Assembly: GCA_015060015.1 (NCBI GenBank)
Contig: SUZG01000002.1
Coordinates: forward strand, 1 to 64,000
Reading direction: 5' to 3'
DNA: 64,000 bases
Origin: Rikenellaceae bacterium
Lineage (GTDB): Bacteria; Bacteroidota; Bacteroidia; Bacteroidales; Rikenellaceae
The position numbers and the translations under genes were made by a program. Below are positions 30,600 to 41,188 of the stretch, piece after piece. The stretch's first letter is position 1; the number at the start of each line of letters is the position of its first letter. The notes under the pieces are model-generated. The model was not told the origin of the DNA and made no database searches. It saw nothing but the letters and a program-made list of their open reading frames with translations.

Positions 30600-30705
30600 A
30601 TAATTAAAAAATATTTACATGTCGTAAAATCAAAAATCATTCCTTCGTCAATCTATTTCAGTTTTATGAATTTATGCGTACCTTTGCACCACTAAAAAAG
30701 GTGGT

Positions 30706-31185
30706 ATGAAGAAGATATTATTTGTCTGCTTGGGAAATATCTGCCGGTCGGCGGCAGCTAATGGCATAATGGAGGCTATCGTTGTCCGTGAAGGGTTACA
30801 GCACGCTGTGGAGGTAGATTCGGCCGGTACTTACGGAGGCCACGCAGGCGACCTTCCCGATTATCGTATGCGTGCAGCTGCAGCAATACGAGGCTACAAC
30901 CTCACACACAGAGCCCGTCGCATCACGGAGGATGATTTTTATCTCTTTGACTACATTATCGTAATGGACGACAACAACTACGAGTCGGTTTCTCGTCTTG
31001 CTCCGGAACGCAAATATCTCGACAAGGTGTATCGTTTCGTGGAGTTCTGCACCAAGCACGATAACTGGAGCTATGTACCCGACCCATATTACGAGGGTCG
31101 CGAAGGCTTTGAATTGGTTCTGGACCTGCTGGAAGATGGTTGCGAAGGCGTACTGAGCCGAGTAAAAAAAGATATTGCCGAGTAG
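30706..31185 (+). CDS. Low-molecular-weight protein-tyrosine phosphatase
   Basis: ILFVCLGNICRSAAANGIME P-loop; VPDPYYEGREGFE. Confidence 0.93.
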   Translation: MKKILFVCLGNICRSAAANGIMEAIVVREGLQHAVEVDSAGTYGGHAGDLPDYRMRAAAAIRGYNLTHRARRITEDDFYLFDYIIVMDDNNYESVSRLAPERKYLDKVYRFVEFCTKHDNWSYVPDPYYEGREGFELVLDLLEDGCEGVLSRVKKDIAE

Positions 31186-31249
31186 ATAATATTATCCGTA
31201 AAACTTCGTTTTAAGATAGTGAGTTAGAAGCACTACTTTCCCGACTGAT

Positions 31250-32578
31250 ATGAAACGATATATCTCGCTTTTAATTGTAATACTCCTTGTGGGTGGCATC
31301 ATCTTCCTCGTGCGTAGCTGCGGAGATGACAAGCCCCGCAAGCAGTTGTTTCATAGCGAAGCGACATATCGTCTTAACGACCTGCTACAAAACAGCCACT
31401 CCACCCTACCCGAGACTCGTCGTATGGAGCAGTATATCAATCGCTGGATGGCACGCTACAACATTCGCGGTGTAGCGTTAGCCATTATGAAGGATGAGAA
31501 GCTGATATACAGCAAGGGCTTCGGCTGGGCCGACAAGGAGTATGGCGACGTTGCCGAGTCGGGGAGCATCTTCCGCATAGCCTCGGCCTCGAAACTCATC
31601 ACCGCCATAGGCATTATGCGACTACGCGATGAGGGTAAGCTGACACTCGACGACAAGGTTTTTGGTCCGGAAGGTATATTGTCGCAATTTACCGAATTTC
31701 GAGATAAGCGAGCCTCGCAAATCACCGTACAACATCTATTGGAGCACACTTCGGGATTTAGTCGCATCAAGGGCGACCCTATGTTCCGCACCACCGATGT
31801 TATGAAGTGGGAGGGAATGACCTCGACACCCACCTCCGATGAACTGATAGCCTTTCAGCTGCGTATGCGTCTGCGTTGTCAGCCCGGAGGTGCATCACAA
31901 TACTCCAACATTGGATATCTTGTACTGTCGAGAGTCATCGAGCAGGTGTCTGGTATGGCATACGAAGATTATATCAAGCAACACGTTCTGATACCTGCCG
32001 GTTGCTACGATATGCACATAGCCGGCAACTACTACAAAGACCGACGCCCCAACGAAGTAAAGTATTATGGGCACGACCCCGGCGAGCTGATTGAGAGTTT
32101 CGACGGCTCGGGGGCTATGAAGCCACGCGAGTATGGAGGCAATAACATCACGGGCCTGCAAGGTGCGGGTGCGTGGGTTGCGTCGGCAGCCGAGCTGATG
32201 AGATTGGTAGCCTCGATAGATGGAGAGGATGGCGTGAAGGATATCCTCTCGCCAAAGAGTATTGAACAACTGAATGGACGTAACGACAACGACGGTTTCG
32301 GCTGGGCATATATCTACTCCGATGGTTACAGATTGGTACGCACCGGTACAATGTCGGGAACGTGTGCTCATATTGAGTGGAAGAGAAATGATTATTCGTT
32401 TGTTTTCCTTACCAATACAAGCCATTACAGAGGCTCTACTTTTACAAAAGACAACATAGGCAGAATGGTCCGCACGGCATTGACAAGGGTTGCGGAGTGG
32501 CCCGCAAACAGAGATTTGTTTGTAGCCGTTCCTGACACCGATACGGCGGAAGCAGAGGACAACGCCGAGAGTTTATAA
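31250..32578 (+). CDS. Beta-lactamase-family serine hydrolase (lipoprotein/anchored)
   Basis: FRIASASKLITAIG (SxxK), YSNIGYLVLSRVIEQVSG (YxN), RTGTMSGT. Confidence 0.9.
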   Translation: MKRYISLLIVILLVGGIIFLVRSCGDDKPRKQLFHSEATYRLNDLLQNSHSTLPETRRMEQYINRWMARYNIRGVALAIMKDEKLIYSKGFGWADKEYGDVAESGSIFRIASASKLITAIGIMRLRDEGKLTLDDKVFGPEGILSQFTEFRDKRASQITVQHLLEHTSGFSRIKGDPMFRTTDVMKWEGMTSTPTSDELIAFQLRMRLRCQPGGASQYSNIGYLVLSRVIEQVSGMAYEDYIKQHVLIPAGCYDMHIAGNYYKDRRPNEVKYYGHDPGELIESFDGSGAMKPREYGGNNITGLQGAGAWVASAAELMRLVASIDGEDGVKDILSPKSIEQLNGRNDNDGFGWAYIYSDGYRLVRTGTMSGTCAHIEWKRNDYSFVFLTNTSHYRGSTFTKDNIGRMVRTALTRVAEWPANRDLFVAVPDTDTAEAEDNAESL

Positions 32579-32695
32579 TATTAATAGTAAAGAAAGCAAC
32601 CAAAAGCGATGCTTTCTTTATTTTTTTTACTATTTTTGCTGACGATTACGCCCGACGTGGGGTAAATGTTGCAATAGGCAAGGGAACTTCACATT

Positions 32696-33283
32696 ATGCA
32701 GATTACAAAAGCGGTTTTCAAGTGTAGCTCGGAGAAGATTTCGCAGGTCCCCAAGGACGACTTGCGGGATATTGCATTCATCGGCCGCAGTAACGTGGGC
32801 AAATCATCACTTATAAATATGCTTACCAGCCACAAGGGTCTGGCGAAGGTATCTGCTACACCCGGCAAGACGCGTCTTATAAACCACTTCTGCATCAACG
32901 AAAAGTGGTATCTGGTCGATCTGCCCGGTTACGGCTATGCCCGAGTATCGAAGTCCAAGCGAGGGGAATTTTCAAAAATCATTCTTGACTATGTGTTGAA
33001 GTGTGAGAAGATGCACTTCTTGTTCGTTTTGGTGGATTCGCGTTTGGAGCCACAGGCCATAGACCTTAAATTTATTGAGATACTGGGCGAAAACGGCATA
33101 CCCTTTGGCATAATATTCACCAAGACAGACAAGCTGTCGGCCACACAACGCCGAAAGAGTGTGGAGAGGTATTGTGCAACACTTGCCGAGCAGTGGGAGG
33201 AGATGCCTCCGATGTTCTGCTCGTCAAGCGAACGAGGCACAGGACGCGACGAGATACTTGACTTCATCGACAAATGTTTATAA
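32696..33283 (+). CDS. engB: Ribosome biogenesis GTP-binding protein YihA/YsxC
   Basis: IAFIGRSNVGKSSLINML, TPGKTRLINHF, DLPGYGYARVSK, TKTDK. Confidence 0.95.
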   Translation: MQITKAVFKCSSEKISQVPKDDLRDIAFIGRSNVGKSSLINMLTSHKGLAKVSATPGKTRLINHFCINEKWYLVDLPGYGYARVSKSKRGEFSKIILDYVLKCEKMHFLFVLVDSRLEPQAIDLKFIEILGENGIPFGIIFTKTDKLSATQRRKSVERYCATLAEQWEEMPPMFCSSSERGTGRDEILDFIDKCL

Positions 33284-33361
33284 GTATTTGAAAAGTTGTA
33301 CTCTCCTGTGAGATTTTTTGTATTTAGAATAATTATATTTGTACTATAAAACCAAACTACA

Positions 33362-34303
33362 ATGGCTGTTCATAAGATTAAATTTTTCACAGGACGCGCT
33401 TCGCGTTACTTGGCAGAAAAGATCGTAGAGAGCTACGGCACTAAATTGGGTGATGCCGAGGTACTGCAATTCAGCGACGGCGAGTTTCAACCCTATTACA
33501 ACGAGTCAATTCGCGGCTGTACGGTATTCATCATCCAATCTACATTCCCTTCATCAGACAACTTGATGGAGCTATTGATGATGATTGACGCAGCACGTCG
33601 TGCTTCGGCTTACAAGGTTATTGCCGTAATGCCTTACTTCGGTTGGGCCCGTCAGGATCGCAAGGACCGTCCTCGCGTACCTATTGGTGCGAAGTTGGTT
33701 GCCAACCTCTTGGTTGCAGCGGGTGTAGACCGTATTATGACAATGGATTTGCACGCCGACCAGATTCAGGGTTTCTTTGATGTTCCCGTTGATGCCCTCT
33801 ATGCAAGCGGTATTTTCGTACCATACATCAAAAGCCTCAACATTGAGGATTTGTCTATCGCCTCTCCCGATATGGGTGGTGCAAAGCGTGCCAACAGCTA
33901 TGCAAAGCATCTTCAAGCACCTATCATCATCTCACACAAGGAACGTGCAAAGGCAAATGTTGTGGGCAGCATGACCGCCATCGGCGATGTTGAGGGCCGC
34001 AACGTGCTTATCGTTGATGATATGATCGACACAGCGGGTACAATCTGTATGGCTGCCAATATGCTTATGGATAAGGGTGCGAAGAGTGTGCGTGCCGTAA
34101 TCACTCACCCCGTATTGTCTGGTGCGGCTTATGAACGCATCAATGAGAGTAAGTTGCAGGAGGTTATCGTAACCGATACCATTCCTTTGAACCCCGAGAA
34201 GGATTTGAGCAAGTTCACCGTTTTGTCGGTTGCCGACATCTTCGCCGAGGTTATTGAGCACGTTCACAACTACAAGGAAATCAGTTCGTTGTTCTATAAA
34301 TAA
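33362..34303 (+). CDS. prs: Ribose-phosphate pyrophosphokinase
   Basis: DGEFQPYYNESIRG, MPYFGWARQDRKDRPRVPI, VLIVDDMIDTAGT. Confidence 0.96.
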   Translation: MAVHKIKFFTGRASRYLAEKIVESYGTKLGDAEVLQFSDGEFQPYYNESIRGCTVFIIQSTFPSSDNLMELLMMIDAARRASAYKVIAVMPYFGWARQDRKDRPRVPIGAKLVANLLVAAGVDRIMTMDLHADQIQGFFDVPVDALYASGIFVPYIKSLNIEDLSIASPDMGGAKRANSYAKHLQAPIIISHKERAKANVVGSMTAIGDVEGRNVLIVDDMIDTAGTICMAANMLMDKGAKSVRAVITHPVLSGAAYERINESKLQEVIVTDTIPLNPEKDLSKFTVLSVADIFAEVIEHVHNYKEISSLFYK

Positions 34304-34323
34304 CAGCGAATATTCATAGACGA

Positions 34324-34352
34324 TAAAAGCCTGCTTTTTCAAGCAGGCTTTA
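34324..34352. terminator. Terminator aaaagcctgc-ttttt-aagcaggcttt
   Basis: Stem-loop between convergent genes. Confidence 0.75.
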
Positions 34353-34413
34353 TTGTTTTGCGGAGTAATGATGCGACAATAGCAATATTACAACGCACCT
34401 CTCACCTTACGAC

Positions 34414-35526
34414 TTACAGATTATTACAGTTGCGTTTGTACTCTATCACGCCATCATTAAGCACCACCACGCCATTCTTGGCTCGCAGCATTGTCTTCAT
34501 AACCGTAGCATCAATATTGTAGCATCGCACCGGCTCGCTATCGCCGAAGCTGTGCCAATACACATCGTCCAATGGCTCGGGCGTAAGGCATATAACCATA
34601 CTACCCTCCTCGCAGACCTGCTCAACAAGCGATGCAAAGCGTTGTTCACACTTCTCGCCCACGCCATCAAAATTGGTCACGCACAGCATATATACACGGC
34701 CCGCTTGCGTCAAAATCTTCTCGGTGGCATCACCCTCTCTATCCGAGATACAAAATTCACTAACCAAAGCCTGCACTGTGGGCATCTCATTCTCAACGCG
34801 GGTCTCGACCCACTCCCACTTATCTTCATTCTGCCACTCCGTGTCGTCAATCTTAAATTCACGCAACTTGCCCGTACGGATATTTCGATAAACCAGCACA
34901 TACTCCTCCTCGGCGATATCCTCCTTGCCGTCATAATGCTGTTCGGTTATCATCTCATAGATATTCGCACCCTCCTTATATGGCAGGAAGTCTATCAACG
35001 GAAGTGTGAAATAGCAATACGTTCCGACACCCATTGCCGTTAAGCAGAATGTTATGGTCAATAGCAGTTCGCGACGCGAAAATACCCACGCCTGATAGTT
35101 GCGGTAGCGATACCACACCACTACGACCATCGGCAGCAGGATAAGGTTTTTGAGAAATGTAGCCCACGGAGAGAGTTTCAACGCATCGCCAAAGCAGCCA
35201 CAATCTTCAACGGGTATCCACGTTGCACTCAGGAATGTGAGTACCGTAAAGAATACCATCGACACAAGGGCGAAGATTGATACCAGACGTGTTCTGACCT
35301 TGAAAAGGAGCATCAGACCCATCATCAGCTCGGCTCCGCATAACCAGATAGAGAAGACCATACTCGCAGGCGAGAGAAACTCCAAGTCATATATTGACAG
35401 GTATTCATTCACCTTCAATGCCGTACCCCACGGATCCACAGCCTTCACGAATCCCGAAAAGGCAAATACCGCACCCGCAACAATGCGACAGATGTGAGAG
35501 AGTATGTTCAGCGACCTGATTGGCAT
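34414..35526 (-). CDS. DoxX-like (BT_3928-type) membrane protein with C-terminal soluble domain
   Basis: RIVAGAVFAFSGFVKAVDPWGTALKVNEYL; VEDCGCFGDALKLSPW. Confidence 0.82.
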   Translation of the reverse strand: MPIRSLNILSHICRIVAGAVFAFSGFVKAVDPWGTALKVNEYLSIYDLEFLSPASMVFSIWLCGAELMMGLMLLFKVRTRLVSIFALVSMVFFTVLTFLSATWIPVEDCGCFGDALKLSPWATFLKNLILLPMVVVVWYRYRNYQAWVFSRRELLLTITFCLTAMGVGTYCYFTLPLIDFLPYKEGANIYEMITEQHYDGKEDIAEEEYVLVYRNIRTGKLREFKIDDTEWQNEDKWEWVETRVENEMPTVQALVSEFCISDREGDATEKILTQAGRVYMLCVTNFDGVGEKCEQRFASLVEQVCEEGSMVICLTPEPLDDVYWHSFGDSEPVRCYNIDATVMKTMLRAKNGVVVLNDGVIEYKRNCNNL

Positions 35527-35528
35527 AA

Positions 35529-36209
35529 TTATCGTTTGATATAGGTATCGACAACACTCTTAATTCGGGCAAATATCATATCGGGCGAGGCCATAGCTCC
35601 ATTCTCGCTACAATCCACAACGTGCATATCGGCATCCTTCTCCGCCGCATCTATATATACACGGCGTACCGCCTGCTGCAAGTCAAGCGACTGCTCGTGA
35701 ATATCTTTTGCTCCGTTCAGATAATCTCTGTCGTCGCCCGTACGTACCTCCGAGAGTTTTCTCTCGGTGAAGGCAAATGGCACATCAAGGAACAACGACA
35801 CATCGGGACGCGGAATGGCAAAATAGTCAAACTCCAACGAGAGAATCCACTCTCGCAGTTTTTCCCTCTCCTCGGCGGTGTACAGCTTGGCACACTGATA
35901 GCCTATGTTTGAATAGACATAGCGGTCGCAGATAACGACCTTGCCCTGCTCCAGCCAGCCATTGATAAGGGCTGCAGCATCGCGTCTGTCACCGGCGTAG
36001 AGCATCGCCACAATATATGGGTCCACCGACTCAACACTACCCAGCTCGCCACGCAGAAAACGGGCAATCAAATCTCCGAAGTAGGGAGCATCAAAACGAG
36101 GAAAATGGATATACTCGCACGCAACGCCCTTCTCGGCAAACATCTTCTGCAAATTGGCTATCTGTGTAGATTTTCCACAGCCATCAACGCCTTCAAGTAC
36201 TATAAACAT
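35529..36209 (-). CDS. tmk: Thymidylate kinase
   Basis: FIVLEGVDGCGKSTQI, VICDRYVYSNIGYQ. Confidence 0.93.
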   Translation of the reverse strand: MFIVLEGVDGCGKSTQIANLQKMFAEKGVACEYIHFPRFDAPYFGDLIARFLRGELGSVESVDPYIVAMLYAGDRRDAAALINGWLEQGKVVICDRYVYSNIGYQCAKLYTAEEREKLREWILSLEFDYFAIPRPDVSLFLDVPFAFTERKLSEVRTGDDRDYLNGAKDIHEQSLDLQQAVRRVYIDAAEKDADMHVVDCSENGAMASPDMIFARIKSVVDTYIKR

Positions 36210-36232
36210 AAATATATGTATTAGCCTAATTA

Positions 36233-37450
36233 TTATCTCAACATTTTCACGGCACGCTTTACGCCGGCAACCAAAGCATCGACATCCTCACGCGTGTTAT
36301 ACATAGCCAGCGATGCTCGGCACATACCCGTCACTCCGTAGTGCGTCATCACCGGTTCAGCACAATGCTGTCCCGTACGCACTGCCACGCCCAGCTTATC
36401 GAGTATCATACCCAAATCGTAGTGATGCACGCCCTCGACATTGAACGAAATGATAGAGCATTTATCGGCCGTTGTGCCATATATCTTCAAGCCCTCAATC
36501 TCGCACAGCTGTTGCTCGGCATAGCGAATAAGGTCTGCTTCGTGCTGCTCCACAGCCGCCAAATCGAGTTTTTTGATATATCGCACAGCCTCGCCCAGAG
36601 CCACCGCATCGATAAAATTAGCCGTGCCGGCCTCGAATTTCAGCGGCAGAGGTGCATAGGTAGTTTTGGCAAATGACACCCTATCGACCATATCGCCACC
36701 ACACATAAACGGGGGCATCTGCTCCAACAGCTCTCGCTTACCGTACAGCACGCCCGTACCAGTAGGGCCATAGAGTTTATGTCCCGAGAAGGCATAAAAG
36801 TCACAGTCAAGAGCCTTGACATCCACGCCACCGTGAACAACGCCCTGACAGCCATCAACCACAACCACCGCTCCCGCAGAGTGAGCCTTCTCTATTATAT
36901 ATTTCAAATCTGGACGCGTACCCAGGGTATTTGAGGCCTGCGTTACAGCCACCAAACGGCTTTTAGCATCAAGCAGAGAGTCCAGCTTCTCAACCTCCAA
37001 ACGGCCCTCATCATCAAAAGGCAGAACACGAATCTCCACACCCTTGCGTTCGGCAATAAGTTGCCAGGGAACGATATTGGAGTGGTGCTCCATTTCGCTG
37101 ATGATGATATTATCGCCCTCTCGCAGGAACTTCTCTCCCCACGCATAGGCCACCGTATTCAGCGAAGCCGTAGCACCCGCCGTAAAGATTACCTCCTCGC
37201 GACTCTCGGCTCCAATAAACTCCCGTATCGTCTCGCGTGCCGCCTCATACTTCTCGGTTGCAACAGCCGACAGATAATGTACGCCGCGGTGGATATTGGC
37301 GTTATTCTCGCGGAGCATTCTGTTGATGCACTCAATGACGCACTCCGGCTTTTGAGCCGTAGCTCCGCTGTCGAGATAGACAAGCTGTCGGCCATTTACC
37401 TCACGACCCAACAAGGGAAAATCCTTTCGTATCTGGTATGCGTCAAACAT
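36233..37450 (-). CDS. sufS: Cysteine desulfurase SufS
   Basis: YLDSGATAQKP, EMEHHSNIVPWQLI, FSGHKLYGPTG, RTGQHCAEPVM. Confidence 0.95.
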   Translation of the reverse strand: MFDAYQIRKDFPLLGREVNGRQLVYLDSGATAQKPECVIECINRMLRENNANIHRGVHYLSAVATEKYEAARETIREFIGAESREEVIFTAGATASLNTVAYAWGEKFLREGDNIIISEMEHHSNIVPWQLIAERKGVEIRVLPFDDEGRLEVEKLDSLLDAKSRLVAVTQASNTLGTRPDLKYIIEKAHSAGAVVVVDGCQGVVHGGVDVKALDCDFYAFSGHKLYGPTGTGVLYGKRELLEQMPPFMCGGDMVDRVSFAKTTYAPLPLKFEAGTANFIDAVALGEAVRYIKKLDLAAVEQHEADLIRYAEQQLCEIEGLKIYGTTADKCSIISFNVEGVHHYDLGMILDKLGVAVRTGQHCAEPVMTHYGVTGMCRASLAMYNTREDVDALVAGVKRAVKMLR

Positions 37451-37452
37451 AT

Positions 37453-38271
37453 CTACAAAGTTTCAAGTTTTGCGGTCAGCTCGTCAGCCAACACCTCACC
37501 CAACTCGCCAAGCGACATTACGACATCTTTCAGAAAGCCCTCAATCTGCAAGCGTTTTGCCTGTGCCTCCGACAGTCCTCGCTGACGCATATACAGCACA
37601 GCCTCGCTATCCAGCTGACCAACCGTAGCACCGTGTGAACACTTCACATCGTCGGCATAAATCTCCAATTGCGGTTTTGTGACGATATGAGCCTCGCGAC
37701 CAATCTCAATATTGCGGCTTGTCTGGCGTGCATCTGTTCGCTGGGCATCCTGTGCCACATAGACCATACCATTAAACTCACCCAGAGCCTTACCTCCCGC
37801 AACACCCTTGATGAGTGAGTCACTCTGACAATCTGACGAGAAGTGATTAACCCTCACGCCCATACGCTGACGTTCATCACCTCCCGCGACGAAAGCACCT
37901 CGCAACATATTCGAAGCCTCCTTGCCATTCAAATCAATGGTGTAGTCGGCCGTAGCATCGCCCAGCAGGATAGTATATATCTCGCAACGGCTTCCCGTCT
38001 GCTGGCGTACCATGCAATCGACACAGCCCCTACCCTGCAACACCTCCACAATACGGATATTGGCGAAGGGTGCGACATCTACCGACAGGCTCACAGCATC
38101 GTCCGTCTGATGCAGAATGATAAGCGAACGCGTCTGCTGCTCCGACACCTCGACCGACATATCATTCGGATTGAGATAGAGCTCCGCCGTACCACCCTCG
38201 GCAAGAGTTATAACGCTTGACGCAGCGGCGGCATCAATGCCCTGTTCTTTTATGTAATTCAGCAATGCCAT
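37453..38271 (-). CDS. sufD: Fe-S cluster assembly protein SufD
   Basis: DVKCSHGATVGQLDSEAVLYMRQRGLSEAQA; between sufC and sufS. Confidence 0.93.
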   Translation of the reverse strand: MALLNYIKEQGIDAAAASSVITLAEGGTAELYLNPNDMSVEVSEQQTRSLIILHQTDDAVSLSVDVAPFANIRIVEVLQGRGCVDCMVRQQTGSRCEIYTILLGDATADYTIDLNGKEASNMLRGAFVAGGDERQRMGVRVNHFSSDCQSDSLIKGVAGGKALGEFNGMVYVAQDAQRTDARQTSRNIEIGREAHIVTKPQLEIYADDVKCSHGATVGQLDSEAVLYMRQRGLSEAQAKRLQIEGFLKDVVMSLGELGEVLADELTAKLETL

Positions 38272-38274
38272 CGC

Positions 38275-39027
38275 CTACTCCTTATAGTCGTTAATAAGCC
38301 AATCGTAACCCTCTTTCTCCAACTTCAAGGCAAGAGTCTTATCGCCCGAATAGATTATGCGGCCATTATACAGTACGTGAACATAGTCGGGCACGATATA
38401 ATCGAGCAGACGCTGGTAGTGAGTGATGACGATAGTGGCGTTATCCTCGGTGTGCAGCTTCGTTACGCCCGTCGCCACAATTCGCAAAGCGTCAATATCA
38501 AGGCCCGAATCGGTCTCGTCAAGCACCGCCAGCTTCGGGTCGAGCATCGCCATCTGGAAAATCTCGTTTTTCTTCTTCTCGCCACCCGAGAAGCCTTCAT
38601 TTACTGAACGCGAAGTGAGCTTTGAATCCAGTTCCACGACCTTGCTCTTCTCACGCATCAATCGCAGGAACTCGCCCGCCGACAGAGGCTCCTCGCCACG
38701 GAACTTGCGTTGCTCATTTACGGCCATCTTCATAAAATTAGCCATCGTAACACCGGGAATCTCTACGGGATACTGGAAACCGAGAAAAAGACCCATACGA
38801 GCCCTGTCCTCGATAGACTTCTCCAACAGGTTCTCTCCCATAAACTCCACAGAGCCCTCGGTTACGGTAAACTTCTCGTTTCCCGCCAATACCGATGCAA
38901 AGGTACTCTTACCCGAACCGTTAGGACCCATAATGGCGTGTACCTCGCCGGCCTTAACCTCAAGGTTAATGCCCTTCAATATCTCCTTATCGCCAACCGT
39001 AGCGTGTAAATTCTTAACTGTAAGCAT
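38275..39027 (-). CDS. sufC: Fe-S cluster assembly ATPase SufC
   Basis: GPNGSGKSTFASVLAG, GFSGGEKKKNEIFQMAMLDPKLAVLDETDSGLDIDAL. Confidence 0.96.
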   Translation of the reverse strand: MLTVKNLHATVGDKEILKGINLEVKAGEVHAIMGPNGSGKSTFASVLAGNEKFTVTEGSVEFMGENLLEKSIEDRARMGLFLGFQYPVEIPGVTMANFMKMAVNEQRKFRGEEPLSAGEFLRLMREKSKVVELDSKLTSRSVNEGFSGGEKKKNEIFQMAMLDPKLAVLDETDSGLDIDALRIVATGVTKLHTEDNATIVITHYQRLLDYIVPDYVHVLYNGRIIYSGDKTLALKLEKEGYDWLINDYKE

Positions 39028-39177
39028 ATATTGTATTTTTCTTATTATCGTTATTTAGGTAGTGTTAAATCTATTTTGAATTTTGGCAAGCCACAAGGGC
39101 TTCCCTTAATTGCTCCGCCATAACATAGTCTGCAAGCAGCCTCTGTATATGGCTTAATCGCAATTTTGAATCTTCCA

Positions 39178-40644
39178 CTACCCTACCGAGCCTTCAAGGC
39201 TCAATGCCAAGAGTTTCTGTGCCTCGACAGCAAACTCCATAGGCAACTTGGCCAGCACCTCGCGGGCATAGCCATTGACAATCAAACCGACAGCATCCTC
39301 GGTCGAGAGGCCTCGCTGGTTACAGTAGAAGAGCTGCTCCTCCGAAATTTTCGATGTCGTAGCCTCGTGTTCCAACACCGCCGTAGGGTTATACGACTCC
39401 ACAACGGGGAAGGTGTGTGCTCCGCACCTGTCGCCAATCAACAGCGAGTCGCACTGCGAGTAGTTACGGGCATTCTCCGCACCCTTTGCCACCTTAACCA
39501 GACCGCGATAGGCGTTCTGACTCTTGCCCGCCGAGATACCCTTCGACACTATGCGGCTACGCGTATTACGACCAATGTGTATCATCTTCGTACCTGTGTC
39601 GGCCTGCTGGTAGTTGTTTGTCATCGCAACAGAGTAGAACTCACCCACCGAGTTATCGCCCAGCAACACACAGCTCGGATACTTCCAAGTGATGGCCGAG
39701 CCTGTCTCTACCTGCGTCCACGACAGACGACCATTCTCGCGGCACAGGCCTCGTTTTGTCACGAAGTTATAGATTCCGCCCTTGCCCTCCTTATCGCCGG
39801 GATACCAGTTCTGAACGGTAGAGTACTTAACCTCGGCATCCTTCTCCACTATAATCTCCACAACGGCGGCATGCAGCTGATTTTCATCACGGCGAGGTGC
39901 AGTACAACCCTCCAAGTAGCTCACATAAGCACCCTCATCGGCAACGAGCAGCGTACGTTCAAACTGGCCCGTACCCTCGGCATTGATGCGAAAATAGGTT
40001 GATAGCTCCATCGGGCAACGCACACCCTTCGGGATGTAGCAGAACGAGCCGTCAGAAAATACCGCAGCATTCAATGCCGCATAGAAATTATCGGTATAAG
40101 GGACTACCGAGCCAAGATACTTCTTTATAAGTTCGGGATACTCCTTGATTGCCTCCGAGATAGAGCAGAAGATAATTCCCTTCTCGGCCAGAGTCTCGCG
40201 GAAGGTGGTCTTCACCGACACCGAGTCCATTACGGCATCCACCGCAACGCCCGCCAAAGCCATCTGCTCCTCCAATGGAATACCCAGCTTGTCGAATGTA
40301 CGCTTCAACTCGGGATCCACCTCATCCATTGAGCCCAACTTCTTCTTGGGCTTTGGTGCAGCATAATAGATTATATCCTGAAAGTCTATCTCCGGAATAT
40401 CGAGATGTGCCCAAGTGGGCAGTTTCATTGTCTGCCAATGGCGGAATGCCCGCAAGCGGCTCTCCAACATCCACTCCGGCTCCTGCTTCTTCTCCGAGAT
40501 AAGACGAATGGTATCTTCCGTAAGACCGCGTGCAATAGTATCGGTCTCGATATCGGTGGTAAAGCCGTATTTATACTCGCCCTGCTCGAAGTTTTCTAAT
40601 ATTTCCTTATCTTTTTCGGCCATAATTCGCAATATAGATTGCAA
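39178..40644 (-). CDS. sufB: Fe-S cluster assembly protein SufB
   Basis: [58 protein letters not shown]. Confidence 0.96.
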   Translation of the reverse strand: MQSILRIMAEKDKEILENFEQGEYKYGFTTDIETDTIARGLTEDTIRLISEKKQEPEWMLESRLRAFRHWQTMKLPTWAHLDIPEIDFQDIIYYAAPKPKKKLGSMDEVDPELKRTFDKLGIPLEEQMALAGVAVDAVMDSVSVKTTFRETLAEKGIIFCSISEAIKEYPELIKKYLGSVVPYTDNFYAALNAAVFSDGSFCYIPKGVRCPMELSTYFRINAEGTGQFERTLLVADEGAYVSYLEGCTAPRRDENQLHAAVVEIIVEKDAEVKYSTVQNWYPGDKEGKGGIYNFVTKRGLCRENGRLSWTQVETGSAITWKYPSCVLLGDNSVGEFYSVAMTNNYQQADTGTKMIHIGRNTRSRIVSKGISAGKSQNAYRGLVKVAKGAENARNYSQCDSLLIGDRCGAHTFPVVESYNPTAVLEHEATTSKISEEQLFYCNQRGLSTEDAVGLIVNGYAREVLAKLPMEFAVEAQKLLALSLEGSVG

Positions 40645-40820
40645 AATTACAAAAAAAATGCAAAATGTCCAATACTTTGTATTGGGGTATGAGGATAGAG
40701 AGTATAAGATTACTGAAAAGTATCGTTCGACGAAGAAAAATGTGATTTTTTATGGTTTGAATTTGGCACTGTTGATTTTTTTGCATACATTTGCACCACT
40801 CTTTAACGGAGGTAAGGTTT

Positions 40821-40907
40821 GGAAGGATGGGTGAGTGGCTGAAACCACCAGTTTGCTAAACTGACGTACTCGTTAGGGTACCGGGGGTTCGAATCCCCCT
40901 CCTTCCG
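40821..40907 (+). tRNA. tRNA-Ser (anticodon GCT)
   Basis: Acceptor GGAAGGA/TCCTTCC, anticodon loop TTGCTAA, variable arm, T-arm GGGGGTTCGAATCCCCC; promoter tacatttgc upstream. Confidence 0.94.
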
Positions 40908-40912
40908 CAAAA
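40892..40912. repeat. Direct repeat copy 1 (aatccccctccttccgcaaaa), inside tRNA-Ser 3' end
   Basis: Identical 21-mer at 41310-41330. Confidence 0.95.
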
Positions 40913-40914
40913 GC

Positions 40915-41037
40915 AAAAATAATATGCGACTCCTGCTTTATGGCAGGAGTTTTTTATAATCAAGGACACTTGCGAATTCTTTCGTATAAGTGTCCTTAAT
41001 TATAATAATAACCTTTTCAAGGTCGCATATTCTTTTT
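40915..41037. repeat. 16-bp inverted repeat pair (AAAAATAATATGCGAC / GTCGCATATTCTTTTT, 1 mismatch) bracketing two hairpins
   Basis: Arms at 40915-40930 and 41022-41037; internal ctcctgc..gcaggag and aaggacactt..aagtgtcctt. Confidence 0.8.
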
Positions 41038-41061
41038 CTTTGACGCCTCCACACATGGGAA

Positions 41062-41102
41062 AGGGCGTGCGGTACGAAGCGGTCAGCGAGTATAGCACGG
41101 CC
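41062..41102. repeat. Shared 41-nt linker, Ser copy (agggcgtgcggtacgaagcggtcagcgagtatagcacggcc)
   Basis: 38/41 identical to 57241-57281; followed by imperfect tRNA-Ser tail copy aatccccatctttccgca. Confidence 0.9.
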
Positions 41103-41188
41103 AATCCCCATCTTTCCGCAGCACACATTTGTGTGAAGGCGTCCGCTTTTGCGGAAAGAGATATGTATTAACATTCCCTCCCCTCTGT

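Noticed and set aside
30686-30708. Hairpin accac-taaaaaag-gtggt just before the LMW phosphatase ATG
   Set aside because: Predicted transcription start falls inside the first arm, so the stem is probably not in the transcript.
39166-40002. 278-aa plus-strand ORF
   Set aside because: Antisense to sufB; no family features.
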